Origin: Choricystis sp. odSpoLacu1
Taxonomy: Eukaryota > Chlorophyta > Trebouxiophyceae
Assembly (NCBI GenBank): GCA_958009055.1
Contig: OY253657.1
Coordinates: 458,501-522,500 of the forward strand
Reading direction: 5' to 3'
Length of the DNA stretch: 64,000 nt
Numbering within the stretch: position 1 is the stretch's first letter; each line of letters begins with the position of its first letter. Of this stretch, positions 31,424 to 41,690 are shown piece after piece. The notes beneath the pieces were generated by a model. The model had not been told where the DNA came from and did not search any database. It saw nothing but the letters and a program-made list of their open reading frames with translations. A program made the translations under genes and the position numbers.

Positions 31424-31680
31424 AGAAAGGAGGGGGGGGGGGGGGGGTGATTTGATGGTCAGGTGTGGCGACGTGGTTTTTCTGTGCATCTTTCCTGTCT
31501 GCAACCGTGTGCACTTTCCAGAGGCAGGGAGAGAGAGAGGGAGGGAGGGGGAGGAGGGTGGCGCAAACACCAGGAGGGCGCGCGGTCGTGTGCTGCGTGT
31601 GTGCGTGGTTTTTCTCTCCACACTCAGTCGCGTCGTTTGCACGCGCCCCCCCCCCCCGTCGTTCCCACTCCCTCTCTCCC

Positions 31681-32496
31681 CTAATCAAACGTCGCCCACC
31701 CGCCATCCCCGCCGCCGCCGCCGCCGCCGCCGCCACGTGCGCCCGCGTCGCTGGGCGCGAAGGGGTCGGCCGCGGGGGGGGGCGGCGGCGGCGGCGGCGG
31801 CGCGAACGGGGTGGTGGCGGCAGGCGCCACCGCTGCCGCCGCCACCGCTGCCGCCGAAAACGGGTCCACCGGTGGCGGCGGCAGGGCCACCGCCCCGCCC
31901 GCGCCGCCCGCGCGGGCCAGCAGGCCGCCGCCCGTGGTGGACGCGACGGCGGGTTTCTTGACGGTGATGGTTTGGCCGGCTTTGAGCGCAAACGCGCCGC
32001 TCGGAGGCGCGGCGGGGGCGGCAGTGCCACCCCCCCCGGGCGCCGCCGAGGCGGCCGCCCCTCCCGCAGATGCTGGCGCCATCCCACCACCCCCTCCCTC
32101 CCTGGCGCGCGCCACCCGGGTCTCGTGGTCGGCGAGGGCGACGTTGAAGTCAAAGGCGTCGCCCCTCTCCCGAAACGACAGGCCCACCACTGCCGCCCTC
32201 CCCGTCCCTCCATCCACCAGGCGCAGCGCAAAGTTGCGGGACGAGTCGAGGGCGGGCTCCACGGCGGCCGCCCGGCCGCCGTGGGGGACGGGGGCGACGG
32301 CAAACAAGTCGCCGTTCGTCGTGTCCAGCAGCCTCACCTCTGCATCGTCGCCGGCCGCCTCCACCACCAGCCGCCCCCGGAAGACGAGGGCGTCGGTGCG
32401 CCAGTCGGCAGCGCGGTGGCCGCGGCCGGTGGGGGCGGGGGGGATGGTGTAGACAGAGACGTCGCGGCAGACGAACAGGGTGTGGCGGTCGGCCAT
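31681..32496 (-). CDS. NECAP-like adaptin-ear-binding coat-associated protein
   Basis: A 271-residue intronless protein. The N-terminal PHear domain (DUF1681) is recognisable from VSVYTIPP, ADWRTDALVFRGRL, VEPALDSSRNFALRLVDG and GLSFRERGDAFDFNVALADHE. The C-terminal half is Pro/Ala/Gly-rich with DPF motifs (VDPFSAAA, ADPFAPSD) and ends in WATFD. The terminal WxxF motif is the AP-2 alpha-ear binding element of NECAPs. Predicted role: clathrin-mediated endocytosis with AP-2. Poly-Ala and poly-Gly tracts come from GCC/CCG repeats. Converges with cycloartenol synthase. Confidence 0.9.
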   Translation of the reverse strand: MADRHTLFVCRDVSVYTIPPAPTGRGHRAADWRTDALVFRGRLVVEAAGDDAEVRLLDTTNGDLFAVAPVPHGGRAAAVEPALDSSRNFALRLVDGGTGRAAVVGLSFRERGDAFDFNVALADHETRVARAREGGGGGMAPASAGGAAASAAPGGGGTAAPAAPPSGAFALKAGQTITVKKPAVASTTGGGLLARAGGAGGAVALPPPPVDPFSAAAVAAAAVAPAATTPFAPPPPPPPPPAADPFAPSDAGARGGGGGGGGGDGGWATFD

Positions 32497-32913
32497 GGTT
32501 GGGGATGCGCCGAGGCCGGCGATGGGGCGGGGGGGGGGGGGGGGGAGGGGAGCCTCGCTGCAGGTGCAGGTGAGGTCGAGGAAGGAGGGGGGAGGGGGGA
32601 GGGGAAAGGCAGGGCCCCTCTTTTTTTGGACTGGCCAATGTCTGTGCGGTGAGAGAAGCTGGGGGGTGTCTTTTTGGGGTCAAAACAAAAACGGGGCCGG
32701 CCCGACGGCACAGCCCCACAACAGCAATCCAACACCATCGGGCTCACATAATGAAACAAACAGACAAATTAGCGAAAGTGGGGGGGGGAAAGAAATAAAG
32801 TGATGCGTAAAAATCGTTTTTTTGTTTTTTCTGCGGTCGGTTGATGCACCCCCCCCCTCTTCCCTCCAGGACAACAGAAAAACCCCCCTCACACACACAC
32901 ACACACACACTCT
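32497..32913. other. Spacer between NECAP start and P450 end
   Basis: 417 bp, both flanking genes on the minus strand. It contains a long G run near 32524-32545 (NECAP 5' side), T-rich and A-rich tracts (32750-32835) probably belonging to the P450 3' UTR, and a (CA)n tract near 32890-32910. No gene seen. Confidence 0.5.
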
Positions 32914-34521
32914 TCACCACCCCCGCCGCGTCACCACCATGGGCATGCCCCCCTCCGGCCCGGTGGGGATGACGAGGGGCGCCCGCCGCGCGGGCCCTGG
33001 CGTCGCTTTTGAAAAATCAAACCTCTGCACCAGGGCAGCCAGCACGATGCGGGCCTCGAGGAGGGCGAAATACTGGCCCAGACAGTTGCGTGGGCCCTGG
33101 ATGAAGGCGAGGAAGCGGAAGAGATTCACCGACCCCGCGTCGGGGGGCGTGTCTCCATACTCCCCCCCCACCACGAATCGTTCCGGCTTCCATTGCGTCG
33201 CCTCCGGCCACGCGTTGTGCACGGCCTGCGTGCTCACCGCCACGTAGGCACCGCGTGGAATGGGGACGGAGGAGACAGTGGTGTCTGCCGTGGCTACACG
33301 TGTCACCACGGGGACGACTGTGTACTTCCGCAGCGTCTCCTTCAGACACGCCAGGGTGTAGGGGAGGCCGGCCTCAGCGGCGGCGCGGGTGGGAGGGGGA
33401 GGGGGGGAGGCGACGCTGGAGCCGAGGGCGGACGCGGCTTCAGAGCGAACGCGCGTGGCCGACGCGGCGGCAGCCGCGTGGCTCAGTTCGTACAGCGTCC
33501 ACGTCAGCATGGCGGCCGACGTCTCATGCCCCGCCAACACAAACGTTTTGACTTCGTAGCACAGCTGGGTCTCCAGGGCGGGCGACCACCGCTCCCCGCG
33601 CGCTTGGATCGCGGACAGCATCGTGTCCAACACATCGCGCGGCCGCCCTCCCCCCCCCTTGCCCCCACGCGCCGCCCAGCGCGCCCGCAGCAGGGCCCGG
33701 ATGTAGGCGTCCAGAGCTTTGATGCCGGACGCGTAGGCGGCGCGGGCGCGGCCAGGGATGCAGGCGCGCCACGGGCGCAGCGCCCTCAGGTTGGCTTCCT
33801 CCATCACGGGCAGGTACAGTTCAGGGAACACGCGGTCGCACTCGTCGGGGGGCAGGGACAGGACGGCGTCCCCAATGACTTGCAGGGTGAGGAGGCGGAA
33901 CTCTTCCTCGACGTCGACCACAGCTGGGCCACCCTCCGTCGCGTCGGCTAGTTTCGCGATCAACCGCCCCACAGCCGCCGCCGCAATGGCCGGCACCGCC
34001 TCCAGCGCGTCCACCCGCAGCGCGGGCGCGATCAACAGCCGCTGCGCCTGCCACAGGGGGCCGTGCGCGGTGACGAGCCCAGTGCCCAGGATAGGAAGAA
34101 AGGGTTTGAACGAAAAGTCCACGTCTTTCGCGAACGACCGCGCTTTCATTTGAAACACGTCCTTGGCGCCCTCCGCACTGCCCACGATGACGAGGCGGCG
34201 GTGGCCGATGCAGGCTTGGACAATGCGGGTGGGGGTGGAGGCGGACCAGGCTTCCATGACGTCCCACGGGGTGCCCGCCATCAGTTGCCGCACGTGCGGC
34301 AAAAGCTTCAACCCATCGCTCGGCGCAAACGGGATGTGTTTCAACCCTCTCGCCACGCGGGTGTAGTCGGCCAGGGTGCGCAGGGCGCGGGCGACAGCGA
34401 CGGCGGCCAGCAGGGAGACGGCGAGGAGGAGGGCGGAGGGAAGGGTGAGTGCAGGGGTGGTCGCCGCGCCGCCGCGCGGGGGGGTGGTCAGGCCGGCCAG
34501 GGCGCGCAGCAGGTCGGCCAT
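32914..34521 (-). CDS. Cytochrome P450 monooxygenase, membrane-anchored
   Basis: A 535-residue intronless P450. After MADLLRALAG there is one hydrophobic anchor (PSALLLAVSLLAAVAVA), typical of ER-bound P450s. Signature motifs are in order: WQAQRLLIAPA (C helix), AGHETSAAMLTW (I helix, oxygen activation), CLKETLRKY (K helix ExxR), WKPERF and the heme-binding loop FIQGPRNCLGQYFA with the Cys ligand. The I-helix and heme-loop sequences resemble the CYP97/CYP4-like clans, but I cannot assign a subfamily or substrate. Its 565-bp upstream region is shared with the mitochondrial ferredoxin gene, whose protein type can in other organisms feed electrons to mitochondrial P450s. This P450 has no obvious mitochondrial presequence. 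Confidence 0.93.
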   Translation of the reverse strand: MADLLRALAGLTTPPRGGAATTPALTLPSALLLAVSLLAAVAVARALRTLADYTRVARGLKHIPFAPSDGLKLLPHVRQLMAGTPWDVMEAWSASTPTRIVQACIGHRRLVIVGSAEGAKDVFQMKARSFAKDVDFSFKPFLPILGTGLVTAHGPLWQAQRLLIAPALRVDALEAVPAIAAAAVGRLIAKLADATEGGPAVVDVEEEFRLLTLQVIGDAVLSLPPDECDRVFPELYLPVMEEANLRALRPWRACIPGRARAAYASGIKALDAYIRALLRARWAARGGKGGGGRPRDVLDTMLSAIQARGERWSPALETQLCYEVKTFVLAGHETSAAMLTWTLYELSHAAAAASATRVRSEAASALGSSVASPPPPPTRAAAEAGLPYTLACLKETLRKYTVVPVVTRVATADTTVSSVPIPRGAYVAVSTQAVHNAWPEATQWKPERFVVGGEYGDTPPDAGSVNLFRFLAFIQGPRNCLGQYFALLEARIVLAALVQRFDFSKATPGPARRAPLVIPTGPEGGMPMVVTRRGW

Positions 34522-35086
34522 TGTGTGCGAGGAGGGTGGGTGGATGAAAAACGGGGGAAGGTGGACAAGGGCCTGTGTGTGTGTGTGTGGAGGGGCGGGT
34601 GGTGAGAGGAAGAGCGGCAACGCCGGCGTGCGCCGGCGACCGCACGCGTCGTCGCAAGAGCGGGGGTGTGCTCTGCTTTTCAATCGGCGCTCCCCGTCCC
34701 CACTCTCCCTCCTCCTCCTCCCATTTCCACACGCACACCAGCTCCACGCGGTGAGCACGCATGGAGGTGGGCGTGTGGGGGCGCAGGCAAAGGAAAGGAA
34801 GCAGCACCACACGAAAACGCACCTGCGTTGTGTTTCCCGCAAAAACGCCCCAGGAGGAGGCAGGCAGGGACGAGGATCAGCGTGTGGTGCTGGGGTTCAC
34901 AAGCGAGCGACAGCCCCGTACGCGCGCAGGACCGTTTCTTTCGTTCGAGGGGGGAGTGCGCAATCTGCGACACAAAAAACACAAGAGCGTCGCCTTGCGT
35001 TGGGGGCCGCACAAAAACACGCGTGCGGATTTCGGGGCGCGGCGCGTTGTCCCGCCGGCCTCTGCTGCACCTCTCTACCTTCCACA
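34522..35086. other. Divergent intergenic region between P450 and ferredoxin genes
   Basis: 565 bp between divergent starts, unusually long for this window. Open frames run through it on both strands but lack motifs or splice signals, so I treat it as two 5' UTRs plus promoter. Nothing else recognised. Confidence 0.5.
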
Positions 35087-35700
35087 ATGCTCACCTCCAC
35101 CCTCCGCCGGCTGGCGCCGTCGCTGGCCGCCTCCCTCCGTCCCACCCCTCTCTCCGCCAGCGTGGCGCGCGCCGGCGTGACCTCCACCGCGGTCCACGCG
35201 CACGGCGGCGGTGACAGCAGCGAGGACAAGGACAAGGAAACGTGAGTGAGGAGGCGGGGAAGGCGGAATGCGAGGGTGGGAGTGGGGGCCGATCGGACAC
35301 AACCACCCTCCTCCCTCTCCCCACACACACACACCACCACAGCATCCAAGTCACCTACATCGACGAGAAGGACGGCTCCGTCACCACTGTCGCCATCCCC
35401 ATAGGCACCAACCTGCTGGCCGCCGCCCACAAAAACAAGGTCGACCTTGAAGGCGCGTGCGAAGGGTCGCTCGCGTGCTCCACGTGCCACGTCATTGTGG
35501 AGGACCCCTCCCTCTACGCCAAGCTGCCCCCCCCCGACGATGATGAGAACGACATGCTGGACCTAGCGTTTGGGCTGACCGAGACGAGCAGGCTGGGGTG
35601 TCAAGTGGTGGCAGCGAAGGACATCGATGGCCTGACCGTGCGCATTCCCGGGGCCACCCGCAACTTTGCGGTGGATGGGCACGTGCCCAAGCCGCATTGA
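35087..35700 (+). CDS. Mitochondrial [2Fe-2S] ferredoxin, adrenodoxin type
   Basis: Electron donor for mitochondrial iron-sulfur cluster assembly and related steps. Exons 35087-35241 and 35343-35700, 170 aa. The start MLTSTLRRLAPSLAASLR is a mitochondrial presequence. Cluster ligands are CEGSLACSTCHV (C-x5-C-x2-C) with the fourth Cys in RLGCQVV. The acidic PPDDDENDMLDLAFGLTETSR segment and the ending DGHVPKPH are characteristic of the Yah1/adrenodoxin family and differ from photosynthetic ferredoxins. Converges with the glucokinase gene, 144 bp between stops. Confidence 0.95.
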
Positions 35701-35844
35701 GATTGAGTTTTGGGGAGGGGAGTTGGGGTAGCACTTGCATTTTTTTCTCTGCTGTGATTTTTTTGTTTTTTGAATCTGTTTTTTTCAACACGAATAAAAA
35801 AGTGTCGTCTGTTTTTTTTCGCCCGTCTACACACACACCGTCTC

Positions 35845-37113
35845 TCAGAAAAGAAACGCGCACACGTCGCGCTGGCCTCCGCCCTGCAGCAGCCTGCGAG
35901 CCACCAGCCCCGCGCCGCGCAGGCCCAGTCCATCGTCCAGCACAGCTATAAAAGGGATCTGCGCCAACAACGGTGCAAACTTGCCACTCTCCCGCCACAG
36001 AAACGCGTCCAGCAGGGGGTTGGACCCCACGGGTTTTCCCTCAAACGCGGGCGCGATTTTTGGGGTGATGCCGCCAGCTAGGTAGACACCTCCGCGCGTG
36101 AGCGAGCGCAGCGCCATCGCACTCGCCTCAGCCCCCAGAATCGCCAGCAGCGTGTCCAGGGCTTGGGAGGCGACCGGATCGCCCCCTCCCAGGGCGGCCG
36201 CGGTGACGGCAGCGGGGGCCAGGGAGCGGGGCGGCAGCCCCGCACGCGTGGTTAAAAACGCGTCGATCCGAGCCAGCCCCGCACCACACGCCACCGCCTC
36301 CACTTCACAGAACCCCAGGTCGGCCTCCACAGACGCCGCCAGGGCACGCTGCACCTCTCCCCGCGGCGCAAAGCCGCCGTGCGAGCCTTCGGAGGGCCAC
36401 ACGCGGTGACCGCGGGTCGCGGGGCACCAAAACAGTTGGGCCTCCCCCAGCCCCGTCCCCGGCCCCAGCACGGCGATCGGCCCCGTGGGGTCGGGGGTGC
36501 CGGCGTTGAGGGTGATGGTGACGCCGGCGGCGGACGGGGAGGAGGGGGGGGGGAGGGTTAACACCCCGTACCCAGCGGCTTCAAAATCGTTCAAAACTTG
36601 GACGGGCACATCCCCCACCACAGCCCCCAGCACCCTCCCATCGATCCTCCAGTCCAGGTTGGTCATGATGGCCGCGTTGGAGGCGACGGGGCCGGCCACC
36701 GCGAACGCGGCGGCGGAGGGTGGAGTGAACCCCGGGCGCGTGGAAAGCGCGGACAGCGCCGCGTCAAAGGTTGCGTGCTCCGCTGTCGCCAGGGTGGCGG
36801 TCACCAGGTCGGTTCCCGATGCCGTGTCGGTCAGCACGAAGCGGGCGTTGGTGCCGCCAATGTCGGCGACGAGGACGACGGAGGGGGTGGGCTGGAGAGG
36901 GAGGGGTGGGAGGGAAGGCAGGAGGGGTGAAACGATGAGTCTTTTACCCACCCCACTCCGGCTGCCGATGTCTCAAACATCCGATCCACACACACACACG
37001 ACTCACCGTGCCAGTCCACGGGGCTGCCGCTGCCGCGCGCGCGCGGCGCGCGCGGTCGGGCGGGCGTGTGGGCGCGCCGCGCGCAGGCAGGAGGGTGGGC
37101 GCGCCGCGAGCAT
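35845..37113 (-). CDS. Glucokinase, bacterial (Glk) type; start exon probably frame-broken at a (CG)n run
   Basis: Phosphorylates glucose with ATP. Exon 2 (35845-36891) encodes the whole enzyme domain: VLVADIGGTNARF (phosphate loop), NLDWRIDG, VLNDFEAAGYG, VLGPGTGLGEA, SEGSHGGFAPRGE, GAGLARIDAFL and GVYLAGGITPK, matching the Glk family of bacteria and algae. Exon 1 (37007-37113) starts MLAARPPSCLRAARPHA, probably an organellar targeting peptide. It reaches the donor in the wrong phase unless one CG unit is removed from the run 37034-37045, giving an end PWTGT that joins in frame. A non-AUG start is the alternative. Divergent with HPAT, 138 bp between starts. Confidence 0.88.
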
Positions 37114-37251
37114 CAGGGTGGAGGAAGCGATAGGAGGGAGCACACCACACACACGCGCGCGCGCGTGCAGCCGCCGGAGAGAGCAAGGCGGTCGGTTTTT
37201 TTGGAGAGAGAGTGATGGGGATTGGGGACCGACCCACACACAGCTGAACGA

Positions 37252-38685
37252 ATGCCGCCAAACGGTTCGCCGCCGCGCGCGGCGCACCGCAACTCGCGCC
37301 CACCCCTCCCTCGCGCAGTGACAGCTGCGCTGGGGGGCGCCCTGCTGCTGTATGTGGCGGCGCTGGCGTGGCCGACACAGGTGAGAGAGTTGGTGTGGCG
37401 AGCGGCCGACCTGTGCTCCCCCTCCGACCCAGCCTCACCTTCCGCCCCACACACACATCAGGACCTGCCACTCTACGTGTCCCTGGGACGCGCGCTGGGC
37501 CCCCCCGACCCGGCTCCATCCGGCACCGCGGCCGCCCGCCTCGCCGCGCTCGGGCGTGGTCTCAACGACCCACCCCCTCGCCCCGACGCAGACGCGGAGG
37601 CCGGACGCCTGGGCGGCGCCATCGCGGCGGCCGCGACGCGGCTGGAAAAACAGGCTCGCAAGCATGGGCGGTTGCCGCCACGTGGCACGCCTTCCAACGG
37701 GGTGCACGTGGTGGCCACGTCCAACGGTTCACCCTACCTCAACATCCAGACCCGCATCCTGTACGCCTCCTATAAAACGATTGCGAGTGGGCCTGGCGGT
37801 GCCTCCATGACGGGCTTCACCCGCATCCTGCACCGGTCGGCGCCGGACGCGTTGGTGGGGGAGGTGCCGACAGTGCGGGTAGACCCCGCCACCCCCGCCT
37901 GCGACGCGTGGTGCGAGTTCCCCGTCGCGGACCGCCCCCCCGCCTTTGCAGCCTGGCTGGCCGCGGTGGCGCGGGGGGAGGCCCCCCTGGCGGGGCGGTG
38001 GGTGGCCCTGATCGAGACAGACTACGTTTTCATTGCACCCCTTGCACCCCCCCCCTCCGACACGCCCCCCGCTGGCCTCGTCTTCCCGTTTGGCTACATC
38101 ACACCCGCCCACCCCGCCGCCTCACCGTGCGTGACGAGGCTGCTGCCGGCGGGGGTGGGAGTCGACGACGTCCCTGGGACGGGGCCCGCCCCCGCCCTCC
38201 TCCCTGTTGACACGTGGGCGGCCCTCACCCCCCACTGGGTGGCGGCCGCCGCCGCCATTGAGGGCGACCGAGAGTGCAAGGCCGTGCTGGGGTGGGTGCG
38301 CGAGATGTACGCGTTTTCGATCGCGGTGGCGGCCGTCACACTGCGCCGCGCGCCGCGCCCAGACGCGCCCGCGCCGCCCCACTCCCCCCTCACCGCCCAA
38401 CCCCCCGCGGACGCGACGCCCGGGGTCGCCGCCACCCTGCACTACACGTGGGGCACGTCCATTGTGAGGGAAGGCGATGACACTGTCGTGTGGGCGTTTG
38501 ACAAGCGCGCGTGGACAGACGCGGCGCTGGTCACAACACTGCCCACCCTGCCCGACGTGCCGCCCTGGTCGCCCGACTGGAGGCTGGCGGGGGGGGAGCC
38601 GGTGTCGAGGGAGTTGAGGGACACGCTGGCTGTAGAGGCGGCCGCGATCAACAGCGCGGTGGCGAGTTTGGGGGCGCTAGGATAG
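37252..38685 (+). CDS. Hydroxyproline O-arabinosyltransferase-like glycosyltransferase (HPAT, GT95)
   Basis: Adds the first arabinose to hydroxyproline of extensin-like or peptide substrates in the Golgi. Exons 37252-37380 and 37462-38685, 450 aa. A type II membrane topology is visible: basic N-terminus, then AVTAALGGALLLYVAALAW as signal anchor. Family blocks are VHVVATSNGSPYLNIQTRI, GFTRILHRSAPDAL, VALIETDYVFI, GWVREMYAFSIA, TLHYTWG and WAFDKRAW. The normal HPAT block MAEPDH corresponds here to IETDY, so substrate or donor preference may differ. Fits a green alga with hydroxyproline-rich wall glycoproteins. Followed closely by the dehydrogenase gene on the same strand. Confidence 0.85.
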   Translation: MPPNGSPPRAAHRNSRPPLPRAVTAALGGALLLYVAALAWPTQVRELVWRAADLCSPSDPASPSAPHTHQDLPLYVSLGRALGPPDPAPSGTAAARLAALGRGLNDPPPRPDADAEAGRLGGAIAAAATRLEKQARKHGRLPPRGTPSNGVHVVATSNGSPYLNIQTRILYASYKTIASGPGGASMTGFTRILHRSAPDALVGEVPTVRVDPATPACDAWCEFPVADRPPAFAAWLAAVARGEAPLAGRWVALIETDYVFIAPLAPPPSDTPPAGLVFPFGYITPAHPAASPCVTRLLPAGVGVDDVPGTGPAPALLPVDTWAALTPHWVAAAAAIEGDRECKAVLGWVREMYAFSIAVAAVTLRRAPRPDAPAPPHSPLTAQPPADATPGVAATLHYTWGTSIVREGDDTVVWAFDKRAWTDAALVTTLPTLPDVPPWSPDWRLAGGEPVSRELRDTLAVEAAAINSAVASLGALG

Positions 38686-38800
38686 AGGTTTTTTTGCTTT
38701 TTTGCTTTTTTGCAGAGGGTCGTGCCGCAGAAGCACTGTTTTTTCTCTTTTTTCTCCCCTCTCACTCGCACGCGCCAGCCCCCTGCCCCACACCGCAGCC

Positions 38801-39959
38801 ATGGCCTCCAAGCTGCCCAAGCTGCTGGGCATCGTGGGCAGCGGCCAGATGGGGACGGGCATCGCACAGGTGAGGAGGAGAGGGTGCGCTGACGGTGACG
38901 CATGCGACCAATCGACCCCAAAAAACCAGCACTTCACGCCCACCCATCCTCCACAACAACAGGTGGCCGCCGTTAAAGGCCTGGACGTCCTCCTCATCGA
39001 CGCCGACGCGCGCGCCCTGGACCGCGCCCGCGCCAACCTGTCGCGCGCGCTGGACCGTGTCGTGGGGCGCAGCACCCTCGCCCGCGGCGACGCGGACGCC
39101 GCGCTGGGGCGGGTGAGGACGGACAACGACATCGAGGTGAGTGGGTGAGAGAGTATTTGTTGGGAGAGAGAGAGCGGGAAATCAAAAGGCGTAGATCCAA
39201 CCACCCCCTCCGCCCACACACACACACACCCAAGGCTCTGCACGCATCCGACTTCATCATCGAGGCCACCCCCGAGTCTGAGCCCTTGAAAAAGTCCATC
39301 TTCTCCCAGCTGGACCGCATCGCGCCTGCCGGGGCGACGCTCGCATCGAACACGTCTTCCATTTCGATCACGCGCATCGGGGCCGCCACCGCCAGGCCCC
39401 AGTGCGTCGTGGGCATGCACTTCATGAATCCGGTGCCCGCCATGCCGTTGGTGGAGCTGGTGAGGGGCATCGCGACGAGTGACCGCGCGGCTGAGGAGGC
39501 CACGACGCTGGCGGCACACCTCGGCAAAACGCTCATCTCGTCCGTCGACCGCCCGGGGTTCATCGTCAACCGCATTCTGATGCCCATGATCAATGAAGCC
39601 TTCTACTGCCTGATGGAGGGAGTGGGCACCGCGGAAGACATAGACAAAGGTGTGGTGGGTGGTGTGGGTGGGTGGGGAGGTTGAAGACGCACGCCTCCCG
39701 ATCACCCACCACCAACGCCCCCCACCCCACCCCACCCCACACAGGCATGAAGTTTGGCACGCACCACCCCATGGGCCCCCTCCTCCTGGCCGACTACATC
39801 GGCCTGGACACCGTGCTGGCCATTCTGCGGGTGATGCAAGCCGGCACAGGAGACCAAAAGTTTGCGCCCTGCCCCCTGCTGGTGCAGATGGTGGACGCCG
39901 GGTGGCTGGGCAAGAAAGCGTTTCGGGGCGTGTTTCACTATGCGGAGCCTTTGAATTGA
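38801..39959 (+). CDS. 3-hydroxybutyryl-CoA / 3-hydroxyacyl-CoA dehydrogenase
   Basis: NAD(P)-dependent oxidation of 3-hydroxyacyl-CoA. Exons 38801-38869, 38963-39136, 39235-39649 and 39745-39959, 290 aa, typical of the single-domain FadB2/Hbd type. Motifs are LLGIVGSGQMGTGIAQ (Rossmann fold), IIEATPESEPLKKSIF, SNTSSISIT, GMHFMNPVPAMPLVE with the catalytic His, DRPGFIVNRIL and GTHHPMGPLLLADYIGLD. No PTS1 at the C-terminus (ends EPLN) and no clear presequence, so the compartment is uncertain. The last intron has strongly complementary ends. Confidence 0.94.
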
Positions 39960-40042
39960 GGGCGCAGAACATTTTGATTTTTTTTTTGCAGTGCGGAAAA
40001 CAACAGGAAAACGAGACAAAAAACACAACTACACACTCTCTT

Positions 40043-41348
40043 TCACTCCAAGCACAGCCGCTTGGCCAGCACGCGCACACTGCCGGGTGACGGCCGCAGC
40101 CGCCGGGGCGGCGTCTCCGCGCCGCCGGGCGGCAGCGCGAGCGCGGGCGGCGGTGGCGACGGCGACGACGGAGACGGAGACGACGGAGACGGCGACGCCG
40201 CTTTGGCGGCCGCCGCTGTCGCCCACTCGCAACGGCGGCCGTCGTGCACACCGCCGCGCGGCGCGGCCACGAAAAGGCGCACGTACGCGGTCGCCACCGC
40301 TCGCGTCGTCTCCGGGCATGCCCGCACCGACGGGTGTGCATCCAGCGCGGCCAGAGCGCCGGGTGGTAACGTGGCCAACCGCACGCCGGCGGAGACAAGG
40401 TGGGGCAGTGCGCGCGCACGTGCCTCCGGCGCCGCGCCACACCACGCCGCGACTGCAGAAAAAGCTTCCAGCTCCGTCGCTTCCAGCCCGTCATCCGCCA
40501 GCACGCCCGCCAGTTCGCGCGCTGGCAGGGCCGCCAGTGCGCCGGGGGCCGCCCCCACGGCCTCGCCAAAGGAGGCGACGGCGGCTGCGCGCGCGGCCGC
40601 GCACGCGGCGGGAGCGCGCGCGCGCGCGCCGCGGCGCCCAGCACTGAGAGGCACGTGACCGGCTTCAGCACGGAGGGGGAGGTGAGCAGGGTTTGCAGAG
40701 CAGCCAGGGCGGCGATACACGCCCGGACGGACGCGCAGGCGGCCAGGCGGACGACGCCGAGGCGGGGGCATGCAGACGCGAGGGCGGGCTGGAGAACCCG
40801 CGCGAGCGCGGCCAGCGCGGCGGCAGCGGGTGTGCCCGGGGCAACGGCCGGGTCCAGGTCCACCACGCCGCACTCAGTCTCCACCGTCAGCTGAACGGCG
40901 GTGGCGGCGGCAGAGGTGAGGGGCAGGTCGGGCAGGTGGGCGGTTGCTGGAGTGTGGGGAGAGAAAGAGTCAGGGTGGGTGCAGCGTCGCATTGTCCCCC
41001 CCTCGGACGCCCCGCCGCGCCGCCTTTTGTGTAACTTTTGCACAGGCACGATAGATACCATGGTTGAGAAGCGTGTGAGCACATCCGTTGCAGTCCCGAG
41101 GAGGTGACGGCACCGGCGTGCCGGCAAAACAAGGCGAAGCACACTCATTGTTGCGCGGCGCGTGTGGGTGTGGCCGCGCCCCCACACCTTGCCCTCCTCC
41201 ACTCACTCTGCACCGCGTCAGCAGCAGCATGTTCAGCTGCCTCGACTAACGCAGCCTCATCGGTCAGGGGAAGGGCGGCCAGCCCCTCCACGAGGGACCG
41301 CAGCGCGCACACGCGCGCCGCGTGCGCGAGTGGGGACAGACGGTGCAT
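40043..41348 (-). CDS. BACK-domain protein (BTB/Kelch-related) of unknown substrate; frame broken at a (CG)n run
   Basis: Exons 41207-41348 and 40043-40946, about 348 residues. The segment LPARELAGVLADDGLEATE, then LEAFSAVAAWC, then VSAGVRLATLPP resembles the BACK domain that follows BTB domains in cullin-3 adaptors. I see no clear BTB domain; the N-terminal part (VQLTVETECGVVDLDP) may be a divergent one. The C-terminus is Ser/Pro-rich and basic (RRLRPSPGSVRVLAKRL). The conserved half is in a different frame from the N-terminal part. The change falls on a CG run at 40614-40629, and one CG unit fewer repairs it. Confidence 0.65.
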
Positions 41349-41378
41349 GATGGAGACAGAGGTGAAGAGGCGGTGGCA

Positions 41379-41383
41379 ATTGG
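41379..41383 (-). promoter_or_regulatory. CCAAT box (reverse) in the BACK/CWC15 divergent promoter
   Basis: ATTGG 31 bp upstream of the minus-strand BACK-protein start, within the 342-bp space shared with CWC15. Inferred NF-Y-like site; nothing else recognised in the spacer. Confidence 0.4.
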
Positions 41384-41690
41384 TTTGTTTTAATGGCGTG
41401 TTGTGTTGTGTTAGTGGCGTCGACGGCGTGGTGGCGGCCGTGTCGAGGCGGTGGTGTTTGCCCTGGCCGCGGCGTTTTTTGTTTTTTCTTTCCGAATCTC
41501 TGTTCACCTTGCGCTTCGCTTCGACACCAAATTTCCACTCCCCCACACGCGCGCGCCGCGCTCCCCCCACCCTCGCGCCGCTCCCACCCCTCACGCGCAC
41601 GCGCCGCACATACCTCTCGCGCGCGCGTCCCTCGCCCCGGCTCGCCCACCACCTCCCCACACCTGCGCCGCGCGCCAGCACACCACAAAA

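Noticed and set aside
34522..35086. A gene inside the P450-ferredoxin spacer
   Set aside because: Open frames there lack motifs, good starts and splice signals.
32914..35700. P450 and adrenodoxin-type ferredoxin as a dedicated redox pair
   Set aside because: The P450 has an ER-type anchor and no mitochondrial presequence, and such ferredoxins have a general iron-sulfur role. Adjacency alone is not enough.
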